Positions 1 through 5,996 of a stretch of 6,121 nucleotides of DNA are shown in pieces. The stretch is from positions 1-6,121 of the forward strand of contig JBILMQ010000223.1 in the NCBI GenBank assembly GCA_044375455.1, written 5' to 3'. The translations under genes were made by a program, and so were the position numbers. Under the pieces are notes generated by a model, which did no database searches, was not told the origin of the DNA, and saw only the letters and a list, made by a program, of their open reading frames with translations. The number at the start of each line of letters is the position of its first letter. Within the stretch, counting starts at the first letter, position 1. The stretch is from JBEIHX01 sp044375455. GTDB taxonomy: Bacteria > Pseudomonadota > Alphaproteobacteria > Caulobacterales > Aquidulcibacteraceae.

Positions 1-1242
1 AGCGGTGGTCAGACTGTCGCTTGTGAGCACGAGTTCTCCACCGGCCGGGATGGTCTGATTAAGGTTCACCAGACCAGGATTTGTATACGCAGTCGCCGAG
101 GTTGCAACCACGCGCGCACGGACACCGACAACCGCTGTAGAGCCGGTATTGCTGATCCGGATGATGCTGTTGGAGCCTGACGATGCGCGGCGGCTCGTCG
201 ACGCAACCCACGGGAACAGGACCGCAACGCCTTCACGCGTCGTCGCCTGCAGCGCACCAGAGGCCTCCTCGCTGCCGGTGGCAAAACCCGAACCGTACGA
301 AGCCGTCACCGTAGCGGAATATGCAGACGCGTTGAGCGCAGCCGTCGTCCCAGGGACGTTATTGATCGTGACCTGCGGGCCGGAAGTGAGCGCAACGGCC
401 AGGGCTTGCGCCGCAGCACCAGTCAAGGTGACGGAGGCAGTCGACCCTGAAATCGTGAAGGTGTTGCTACCCAATGCCAGCGCGGCCCTGGTCGACCCGG
501 TGCCAAAGCCGGTGAAGTCGCCCGTCACAGTTACCACGGCGCGAGACACATCGGTCGCACCAACCGCGTTGTTGAAATCCCTATTGACACCGGCCGCAGG
601 CGCAATAGCCACACGGCCGATAACCGCGTCACCCGTGAACGACGTGTAGCCGGAAGCAATGGTCAGCCGCGTCGTACCCGTATCTGCGGCCACACCCGGG
701 GAGAAACCATTCACCACCGCGATCACGCCCGACCTGGTCACGAAACCGCCATCCACCGGAATGGCCGGCGTGTCGGTCGTCGTAAACCCAGCTGAAACGC
801 CGACAGACGTCCCGGTCACGCGCACCGGCAGCGTTACCCGGAAACCACCCGTAGTGTTATTCACAGCTTGCGCGTTCGACACAACGAACGTCACGGAGGA
901 CTCAGATGCCCCGCCGCCGCTCGACAGCACAGCCGTGGAGCTCGTGCCCGTCTCGAACCCGACAACATTCGTGCCCGTGACCGCCGAGTTGAAGACGCCA
1001 CCGGAAACGCCAACCGTGAGCAGAATGTTGCCGCTGGGAAGCTGCCCATTCGTCGGCTTCAGATCGAATACGATATTGCCCGCCGGACCCGCAGTCGTGA
1101 AAGCGAGCTCATTCGCCAAACTGTATGCAGCTGTACCGATGGAGGTTGTGCCAACGGTCACATTGCTGATTGCAGCAGCATATGCCCCCTGGGCAAAGCC
1201 GGCCAAAACCACCGAGCTCAGAAGAGCCTTTTTAAACGTCAT
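1..1242 (-). CDS. Exported Ser/Thr/Gly-rich protein, probably surface or extracellular (partial)
   Basis: The frame runs 414 codons without a stop from the ATG at 1242 to the window edge, so the C-terminus is missing. The start begins MTFKKALLSSVVLAGFAQ and ends in an A-Y-A signal-peptidase I site (cleavage after about residue 22), preceded by a good ribosome site. The mature part is rich in Ser, Thr, Gly, Ala and Val, poor in charge, without cysteine, and reads as alternating short beta strands. This composition is typical of secreted, fimbrial, adhesin or surface-layer-like proteins. Near the end, residues about 340-412 (LFPWVAS, then SNSIIRISNTGSTAVVGVRA and IPAGGELVLTS) look like a separate beta-sandwich module of a kind seen in bacterial exported proteins. 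I do not recognise a named family. It is transcribed in the same direction as gspD but about 1.15 kb away with its own promoter. Carriage by the T2SS is conceivable but unproven. Confidence 0.82.
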   Translation of the reverse strand, partial: MTFKKALLSSVVLAGFAQGAYAAAISNVTVGTTSIGTAAYSLANELAFTTAGPAGNIVFDLKPTNGQLPSGNILLTVGVSGGVFNSAVTGTNVVGFETGTSSTAVLSSGGGASESSVTFVVSNAQAVNNTTGGFRVTLPVRVTGTSVGVSAGFTTTDTPAIPVDGGFVTRSGVIAVVNGFSPGVAADTGTTRLTIASGYTSFTGDAVIGRVAIAPAAGVNRDFNNAVGATDVSRAVVTVTGDFTGFGTGSTRAALALGSNTFTISGSTASVTLTGAAAQALAVALTSGPQVTINNVPGTTAALNASAYSATVTASYGSGFATGSEEASGALQATTREGVAVLFPWVASTSRRASSGSNSIIRISNTGSTAVVGVRARVVATSATAYTNPGLVNLNQTIPAGGELVLTSDSLTTA

Positions 1243-1248
1243 AACCGA

Positions 1249-1254
1249 TCCCCT
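1249..1254 (-). promoter_or_regulatory. Ribosome binding site of the exported-protein gene
   Basis: AGGGGA on the minus strand ends six bases before the ATG at 1242. It is a good Shine-Dalgarno match with near-ideal spacing. It supports the start chosen for the signal-peptide-bearing frame and the minus-strand reading of this region. Confidence 0.75.
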
Positions 1255-1286
1255 GTTTTCGACATCTTCCCGCCAGACCTAACCGG

Positions 1287-1301
1287 CTAAAGGGGCTTTA
1301 G
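1287..1301. repeat. Inverted repeat CTAAAG-GGG-CTTTAG over the -10 region
   Basis: Two perfect 6-base arms flank a 3-base centre. The dyad covers the proposed -10 box (1295-1300) and the expected transcription start. It could be an operator half overlapping the start site, or form a small hairpin at the very 5' end of the transcript. It lies three bases from the 12-bp palindrome at 1305-1316. Confidence 0.4.
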
Positions 1302-1323
1302 AACGCCGGATCCGGCCTGTCAA
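1295..1323 (-). promoter_or_regulatory. Sigma-70 type promoter of the exported-protein gene
   Basis: On the minus strand a perfect -35 box TTGACA (1323-1318) is followed by an exact 17-base spacer and TAAAGC (1300-1295). That -10 box matches TATAAT at its first, second and fourth positions. Transcription would begin near 1288, leaving a leader of about 45 bases before the ATG at 1242. The gene therefore probably has its own transcript rather than depending on read-through from gspD more than 1 kb away. The -10 box is weak, which suggests activation or another sigma preference. Confidence 0.5.
1305..1316. promoter_or_regulatory. 12-bp perfect palindrome in the promoter spacer
   Basis: GCCGGATCCGGC is its own reverse complement and lies entirely between the -35 and -10 boxes of the predicted promoter. 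A repressor or activator dimer bound here would sit between the two sigma contacts. GC-rich palindromes of this length also arise by chance in such DNA, so operator function is a suggestion from position. Confidence 0.35.
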
Positions 1324-2263
1324 CCGACCCTGCCCAGCTATCTTGGTAAACGTCTCCCACACCCAACACAGCTCCCGCCAGGACCGCTCTGCGCCAGATC
1401 ACCTGCCCAGGGGACCGCCGGGCCGCGCGTGCCCGCGCCTTGCCCCGTGCCTTGCCCAGTGCCTTGTGCTGTGAACGTCTGCCACATCGAGGTTTCGCCC
1501 ACCGCCGGGCGCACGGCAGCTCGCCAACGCGTCCGGGAGGCCCTACCGGCTTCGCGAACGTGAAATCTCCAGCGTCGGCCCGACGCTGTCGCGACGAAGA
1601 GAGCCGCGTGCAGATAGCTCCACTCGGAAGCGTGAGGACGACCTCACGCCACAAGACATGGTCGCAGAGCCCGCACGCAGCGGTCAGGCGCACGCCCGGT
1701 TGCAGCTTCGCTGGATTTGAACAGCCGACATGCTGGTCGACCGAAAGAGCTCGAAAAGGCTCAAAAGCAATTCTTTCAACAATTTGTGGACGGGTCCTGC
1801 CTGCGTCGAAGGAACCCGAATACCACCAAACCAGGGGCTGTGCGCTGCGGCGCCACGCCCTGGGGAGGGGGGTAGGGCCGGGTCCACGGCCCGATGCGCC
1901 CGCGATCTCCGCCCCAAAACTGCCCTCCGCTGCCCCCGAACTGTCCTCAGCGGGCGGTAGCTCGGCTCACCGCCGGTCCAAAGCGCCAAGACCATCACCC
2001 CGGACGAGCTGGCATTCAACGGATCGAGCATCCTGGCGACGGCGATCGGTCGCCCATCAGTCGGTCGATCCCAGACGGCAGGGACGACGAGATGCGCCGC
2101 ACGCTGAGCAAGCGGTCGTGGATCCAGACCGGCAAGCGGACGCAGGCAGCCCGTGACCCGATGCAGAAGCGCAAAAAACCTCGCCGGTGTTGCGCGCTTT
2201 CAACACTTAATGCGCCGTGGGCGCACGCAAAGGGTAACCGTCGACGCCAACAGGCGAACGGTC
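1324..2263. other. About 940 bases without a convincing gene
   Basis: Reading frames here on both strands give Arg/Pro/Ser/His-rich translations with no domain, no good ribosome site and no steady codon preference, unlike the clean frames on either side. I see no tRNA or rRNA. A patch near 1738-1795 is clearly AT-richer than its surroundings. A bulged hairpin on the plus strand pairs CGGGTCC (1791-1797) with GGAACCCG (1811-1818). The longest minus frame of any interest is open from 2199 to 1684 but has only a late ATG at 2031. The stretch could be a decayed gene, regulatory DNA or the seat of an unrecognised small RNA. Confidence 0.6.
1435..1470. repeat. 12-bp imperfect tandem repeat, three copies
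   Basis: Three consecutive 12-base units are GCGCCTTGCCCC, GTGCCTTGCCCA and GTGCCTTGTGCT. The core GCCTTG is kept in all three. It is in the gene-poor gap, about 110 bases upstream of the promoter of the exported-protein gene. It may be a slippage product or a set of iterated binding sites; nothing in the sequence decides between these. Confidence 0.7.
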
Positions 2264-2295
2264 CGCCAAAAGCGCCCGCCTACCGGCGCTTGGCG
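2264..2295 (-). terminator. Imperfect hairpin downstream of gspD, possible weak terminator
   Basis: CGCC (2264-2267) pairs with GGCG (2292-2295), and AAGCGCC (2270-2276) pairs with GGCGCTT (2285-2291). This gives an 11-pair stem with a two-base AA bulge and an 8-base loop. It lies about 100 bases after the gspD stop. An alternative compact hairpin, CGGCGC-TTG-GCGCCG at 2284-2298, overlaps it. Neither is followed by a run of T on the minus strand, so an intrinsic terminator is not well supported. It could instead slow RNA decay from the 3' end. Confidence 0.3.
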
Positions 2296-2342
2296 CCGCG
2301 GCAACATCAATCAAGATTGGACCTTCCGGTTGCTCTGAGCAA

Positions 2343-2378
2343 GAAAGCGCCAGCCCGACAGAAAGCGCCAGCCCGTCG
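2343..2378. repeat. 18-bp tandem duplication just downstream of gspD
   Basis: Two adjacent 18-base units start at 2343 and 2361. They share the 15 bases GAAAGCGCCAGCCCG and differ only in their last three (ACA against TCG). The array lies 18 bases beyond the gspD stop codon in the transcribed direction, so it would be in the 3' untranslated region of the operon transcript. It is probably a replication-slippage duplication; no function is evident. Confidence 0.8.
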
Positions 2379-2395
2379 CCTCGGCTCAATCGGGC

Positions 2396-4741
2396 CTATC
2401 CGCGTGGCGCGGCGCCAGGCGCGGCATCGCGCAACGCCGGAGCGGCTTGCTCTGGCGTCGGCGGTGTCGACGCATTTGGCGCCGGTGCGGGAGAGACTGG
2501 CGCGACACCGCCGAGCGCGGGTGCGGCAGACGGGCTCGGCAATGGGGTAGACGCTGGCGCTGGCGATGGCGCTGACGGCGCGGCGCGTCCGTTCAACACA
2601 GGCACACCTGCGCCATACACCACTTTGGCGCGCGGCAGCGGCGACCATGGAAGCAGCGTGTAGGCATTCGGGCCGCGCCGGGCAAAGCTGCGGTTGAGCT
2701 GCGCGGCATAGGCCTTGGCCGACGCCGTGATGTCGTCGCCGCGCACCACATAGGGGGTGAGCATGACAAGCAGCTCAGTCTTGCGCGACTCGAGCGTGTC
2801 CGTGCGAAACGCCCCGCCAACCAGAGGAAGATCCTTCAAGACTGGCACTCCCGTCGTCCCGCGGGTGAGATTGTCCTGGATGAGCCCCCCGATCACGCCC
2901 GTCGCTCCCTCCCGAAGCGAGATCTGGGTCTGCACCGAACGATTAAGGATCAATGGGCTGCCAATCGCTTGGTTCGGGTTTGCCTGCTGGCTGGAGACTT
3001 CCTGGGAAATCTGCAGATCGATCCGGTCTTCCCCGTACACAACCGGCGTGACCTCCAGAATGACGCCTGTCTGGCGATACTGGATCGTCTGCAACACATC
3101 CGTGGCCCCGCTCTGCTGAGTGTTGGACGCGCGCTGCGATGTGATCACGGGAACGTCGGTGCCAACCTGAATGCGCGCAGTGCTGCCGGAGAGCGCAACC
3201 AGACGCGGCGTCGACAGAATGTTGACGTTGTTGTTGCTGGCAAAAGCGTTGAGCGCTGCCTGTAGATCGGGCTTGTTGAAGGAAAGCTGGAGGCCGCTGG
3301 TCCCAAGTCCGACGCCACCAAGAGTGCCCCCGCGCAAGGCGCCGCCCTCATAGGTTGTGCGCAGCGCCCATTCGACGCCAAACCGCGTCTCGTCGGTCAG
3401 GGTCACTTCGGCGATCGTCATCTCGACCAGGACTTGCTGCGGCGGCACGTCGAGTTCGGCCACCAGGTCCCGCCACCGCCGGAATTCCGACGGCGTGCCG
3501 CGAAACAAGAGGCGGTTGCCGATCATGTCGACCGTCACCCTGCCCGTCGCTGGCGGCGCGCCAGCCTGGGCCGGCGCAACGCCTGTCTGGGCCGCGGCAA
3601 CCAGACCCCCAAGTTTTTCCGCACTGGTATTGCGGACCGTATAAATGAAGACGTTCTCCTGATCGCCAAAGGCCCCCGGGCGATCAAACTCGCCGATCCA
3701 ATACATCGCCCGGTCAAACACGTCCTGCTGGTTTGAAAACACGATGATCTGGTTCGTGTAGGGGACGATGAGAAAGTTCACCGCGCGCTGAACGACACCC
3801 GACGTTCGCACGGCCTGATAGCCCTCCGTCTGCAGCGCCTGGATCACCGCATCGGCCAGCCGGTCGGCCGCCCAGTAGACCGGCTCAATCCGCACGACCT
3901 GCGCCCCAGCCAGTCGGGGCTGGTCGATCTGGTCTATCACCTCGGCGGCCGACGCCACGTCGCGGATGGCGCCGCTCAGAACCAACGCGTTGATATCCGG
4001 GCGCGCGGTGATCTTGATGCGCGACGCGTCCGGATAGGCGTCCTGCAGCAAGCTCACCATCGAATTGGCCTCGATCGATCGCAGCTCGAAGAACTGAATC
4101 ACCGGGCGGGACGCATCCGGTACGGAGGGAAGCGCGCGCGACATGATAAGCAAAGGCGCCCCGGCCCCAGCGGCGTCGTCGCGCACAATACGCGCCGCGC
4201 CATTTTCGATCGTCACAGACAGCCCGTAGTCCTTCAGTGCGGTCTGGGCCATCGCAAAAAGGGTCTGCTTCGTGGTCTTGATCGAACCGCGCAGGCTGAT
4301 GATCTCGCGCTTTTCAGCGACGCCCGGTCCCAGCGAGTACGGCATCCGCAGCACCTCGCCGAACAATGTATCGATGAACTGCGGGGCCGGCTGCGGCGGC
4401 AGGCTCACATCGACCGGCGCATCATCCAGCACCGTCGCCAGTTGCTCCGCCTGCGACGTCGCCGGCCGCTCTGGGGCCGGCGCCGGGCGAACAATCCGGG
4501 CCGCCGGCTCAAGTCGTGTCACCGCCGCGCCAGCGCGCTCCCTACTGGAGGTCTCAATGCCCCGGTCACCCGCCTGCGTATCGCTGGGCGCGCCCGCACC
4601 CGCTCCGGATCCCTTGGCGTCATCCCCGCCAGCGACCTTGAGCAAGAGCTTGGGCATAGCGCAGGAGCCCAGGGTGAGGAGTACAGGCGCCAGCGCGACA
4701 TAGACAACGGCGCTGCGCCGCGAACCAGAACTGCGTGACAT
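2396..4741 (-). CDS. gspD: Type II secretion outer-membrane secretin GspD, predicted lipoprotein
   Basis: This encodes 781 residues and forms the multimeric outer-membrane channel of the T2SS. The visible order is: lipoprotein signal peptide with lipobox L-G-S-C (lipid on Cys27); low-complexity linker (about 28-110); N0 (about 111-190); N1 (about 213-275); N2 (about 281-355); N3 (about 362-432); secretin barrel domain (about 436-667) with the signature VPVLKDLPLVGGAFR at 632-646; and an Ala/Pro/Ser-rich tail (about 718-781). I chose the ATG at 4741 because it begins this signal peptide directly and has GGAAAGG 11 bases upstream. An in-frame ATG at 4900 overlaps the previous stop but would add 53 Arg-rich residues before the signal peptide. 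Residue +2 after the lipid Cys is Ala, not Asp, compatible with Lol sorting to the outer membrane. No S-domain of the pilotin-binding kind is recognisable. Family assignment is secure. Lipidation is inferred. Confidence 0.95.
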   Translation of the reverse strand: MSRSSGSRRSAVVYVALAPVLLTLGSCAMPKLLLKVAGGDDAKGSGAGAGAPSDTQAGDRGIETSSRERAGAAVTRLEPAARIVRPAPAPERPATSQAEQLATVLDDAPVDVSLPPQPAPQFIDTLFGEVLRMPYSLGPGVAEKREIISLRGSIKTTKQTLFAMAQTALKDYGLSVTIENGAARIVRDDAAGAGAPLLIMSRALPSVPDASRPVIQFFELRSIEANSMVSLLQDAYPDASRIKITARPDINALVLSGAIRDVASAAEVIDQIDQPRLAGAQVVRIEPVYWAADRLADAVIQALQTEGYQAVRTSGVVQRAVNFLIVPYTNQIIVFSNQQDVFDRAMYWIGEFDRPGAFGDQENVFIYTVRNTSAEKLGGLVAAAQTGVAPAQAGAPPATGRVTVDMIGNRLLFRGTPSEFRRWRDLVAELDVPPQQVLVEMTIAEVTLTDETRFGVEWALRTTYEGGALRGGTLGGVGLGTSGLQLSFNKPDLQAALNAFASNNNVNILSTPRLVALSGSTARIQVGTDVPVITSQRASNTQQSGATDVLQTIQYRQTGVILEVTPVVYGEDRIDLQISQEVSSQQANPNQAIGSPLILNRSVQTQISLREGATGVIGGLIQDNLTRGTTGVPVLKDLPLVGGAFRTDTLESRKTELLVMLTPYVVRGDDITASAKAYAAQLNRSFARRGPNAYTLLPWSPLPRAKVVYGAGVPVLNGRAAPSAPSPAPASTPLPSPSAAPALGGVAPVSPAPAPNASTPPTPEQAAPALRDAAPGAAPRG

Positions 4742-4896
4742 CCCGTCTGCTGCCTTTCCGCACACTGCCGCCCAAGCCCGGTCAAACCTCGCCCTGAGTA
4801 TCCACTGCAGGCCCAGCCTGTCCAGCTGATGATCCCGCTCTGACTGACCCGTACGACCGACCCCGTCCGGACGCCCACGCCACGGCCGGCAGCGCG
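4742..4896 (-). other. 155-base leader between the GspC-like gene and gspD
   Basis: This breaks the run of 4-base overlaps seen upstream. The gspD frame stays open across it, back to an ATG at 4900 that overlaps the preceding TGA. The translated leader is Arg/Gly/Trp-rich and looks like translated non-coding DNA. It may be a coupled N-terminal extension, a leader holding a promoter for extra gspD expression, or an untranslated spacer. I favour spacer or promoter, because the downstream ATG begins a complete lipoprotein signal peptide. Confidence 0.5.
4797..4824 (-). promoter_or_regulatory. Possible internal promoter before gspD
   Basis: Read on the minus strand, TGGACA (4824-4819) is five-sixths of the sigma-70 -35 consensus. 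It is followed after 16 bases by GATACT (4802-4797), four-sixths of TATAAT. Transcription would start near 4790 and give a leader of about 50 bases before the gspD ATG at 4741. It lies in the only gap of the operon and could raise secretin output relative to the platform proteins. Matches of this quality occur by chance, so this is tentative. Confidence 0.25.
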
Positions 4897-5385
4897 TCAT
4901 TGCGGCAAGGGTGGAACATCCCACGTCATAATCGACACCGATCGCCTGTCGTCGCCGCGCCGCAGAACGATCGCCTCAGGCCCGATCTCGGTGACCTGCC
5001 AATTCTCACGGTAGGGCTGACCGGCGCGAACCACTCGCCGCGCGCCCCCATGATCGCGATCAACAATCAACGCAGCCCGACGGTCGCCCTCGCGCAGGAT
5101 CGCCGTCAGGTCATGACGAAACTGAATGACGATATCAATCTCCTGCGGCGGCGGCGCAAGCTCCTCCACCGGCGTCTCGGGCGGCGCGCCAAAGCCGAGG
5201 CTCTCAAAGGCGCGCACAGCAAGGGTGGTGTAGAGCCCCGCATGCTCGATCGAAGGCGGCCCAATTGACTGCGATCTGGCCGCCACCACCGGGACGCCGC
5301 CGCCCCCCCCGGCCGCCGAGGTCCACCCCAGCACGCCAGCCAGCGCCAGCATCAGACCCACCAGGATCAGGGCGCGCACCGTCAT
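4897..5385 (-). CDS. Short GspC/GspN-type T2SS linker protein with HR domain, no PDZ
   Basis: This encodes 162 residues. A hydrophobic N-terminal segment (about 4-22, no signal-peptidase site of note) anchors it in the inner membrane. It is followed by a Gly-rich spacer (26-30) and a Pro/Glu-rich linker (about 67-82). Residues about 83-152 look like the homology-region (HR) domain of GspC and XpsN-type proteins: L-T-A-I-L, A-A-L-I-V-D, V-R-A-G-Q-P, W-Q-V-T-E-I-G and I-V-L-R-R-G fall in the expected order. In the T2SS this domain contacts the N0 domain of the secretin and so couples platform to channel. The ATG overlaps the gspM stop, and its own TGA forms another ATGA at 4900-4897. There is no strong ribosome site, which fits coupled translation. 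GspC normally adds a C-terminal PDZ or coiled-coil domain, and none is present here. Placed between M and D, it matches the position of XpsN. GspC versus GspN naming is unsettled, so no symbol is given. Confidence 0.72.
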   Translation of the reverse strand: MTVRALILVGLMLALAGVLGWTSAAGGGGGVPVVAARSQSIGPPSIEHAGLYTTLAVRAFESLGFGAPPETPVEELAPPPQEIDIVIQFRHDLTAILREGDRRAALIVDRDHGGARRVVRAGQPYRENWQVTEIGPEAIVLRRGDDRRSVSIMTWDVPPLPQ

Positions 5386-5996
5386 GGATCGGCCCGACGG
5401 GTTGACGACGACGGCGCCAATTCAGCAACCGAGACAGGCGCAAGGACAACCAGCTCGAACTGCGGCGCCGCTGAAGCGTCCATATTGAATTCAGACACCA
5501 GCAGGCTCTGCTCCGCCACAGCCAGAGCCTGGGCCAGCAAAAGAAAGCTCGCCCAATCAAAGGCGCCCTGGATGGTCAAGGCCTGGAGCCGCACGCGGCC
5601 CTCGCCAATCGGTTCCGGGGCGGCGGTGACGCGGACACCGACAATCCCCGCCGCCGCCGCGGCGCGCGCCGCCAGCGCCTGAGCCCGGACCCGTGCAATG
5701 GCAAAGGTTTCCGCTCGAAATGACAGCGCCTCAGCTTTGACGAGCGCACGCGTGAGCCCGCCGATCAGCCGCTCATCCGCGCGCGCGCGTTGCAGCGCCC
5801 GCGCCTCATCGATCTCTGCCTGCACCTCCGCCAGCCGGGTTTCGGCGCGCACCGAACGGTCAAACAGCTCACTCACGCCAAACAAGGCAAACACCACGCC
5901 AAGGCACAGCAGCAGCAGCCGCTCCCGCTCGGACAGTCGCGCCAGAGCCTGCCGCGCCGCCGCGGCCCACCCGGCCAGGATCGCGCGCAGCGTCAT
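5382..5996 (-). CDS. gspM: Type II secretion inner-membrane platform protein GspM
   Basis: This encodes 204 residues. The N-terminus has a short cytoplasmic piece with the L-S-E-R-E-R-L-L-L motif (about residues 21-29) typical of GspM. It runs straight into a single membrane segment (about 26-44), then a charged, probably coiled-coil stretch rich in Ala, Glu and Arg (about 47-90), and a C-terminal periplasmic domain of alternating strands and helices (about 95-195) like the ferredoxin-like fold of GspM. GspM binds GspL in the inner-membrane platform. I chose the ATG at 5996, not the upstream in-frame ATG at 6047, for three reasons: it overlaps the preceding stop as ATGA, it has a purine-rich AGAGGGGG ribosome site about 8 bases upstream, and it puts the conserved motif at the usual distance from the N-terminus. 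Its own stop overlaps the next gene's start. Length is slightly above the usual 160-190 residues. Confidence 0.85.
   Translation of the reverse strand: MTLRAILAGWAAAARQALARLSERERLLLLCLGVVFALFGVSELFDRSVRAETRLAEVQAEIDEARALQRARADERLIGGLTRALVKAEALSFRAETFAIARVRAQALAARAAAAAGIVGVRVTAAPEPIGEGRVRLQALTIQGAFDWASFLLLAQALAVAEQSLLVSEFNMDASAAPQFELVVLAPVSVAELAPSSSTRRADP

Noticed and set aside
149..1282. Two long plus-strand frames (149-649 and 659-1282)
   Set aside because: They are antisense to the continuous minus-strand gene, have no signal, domain or ribosome site, and reflect its Thr/Val/Ala codon pattern read backwards.
1298..1693. Minus frame of 131 residues upstream of the exported-protein gene
   Set aside because: It is Arg/Ala/Gly-rich, covers the promoter and the 12-bp repeats, and shows no ribosome site or recognisable fold.
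1706..1730. tRNA- or tmRNA-like fragment on the minus strand (GTTCAAATCC in a short hairpin)
   Set aside because: The stem has only four pairs with an eight-base loop, and no acceptor, anticodon or D arm can be built around it.
1791..1818. Bulged hairpin CGGGTCC/GGAACCCG as a terminator
   Set aside because: It has a 13-base loop, a bulge and no T-run on either side, and no gene ends nearby.
1440..2550. Plus-strand frames of 238 and 218 residues in and beyond the gap
   Set aside because: Translations are Arg/Pro/Ser/His-rich without motifs, the first begins at a non-ATG codon, and the second runs into the 3' end of gspD on the opposite strand.
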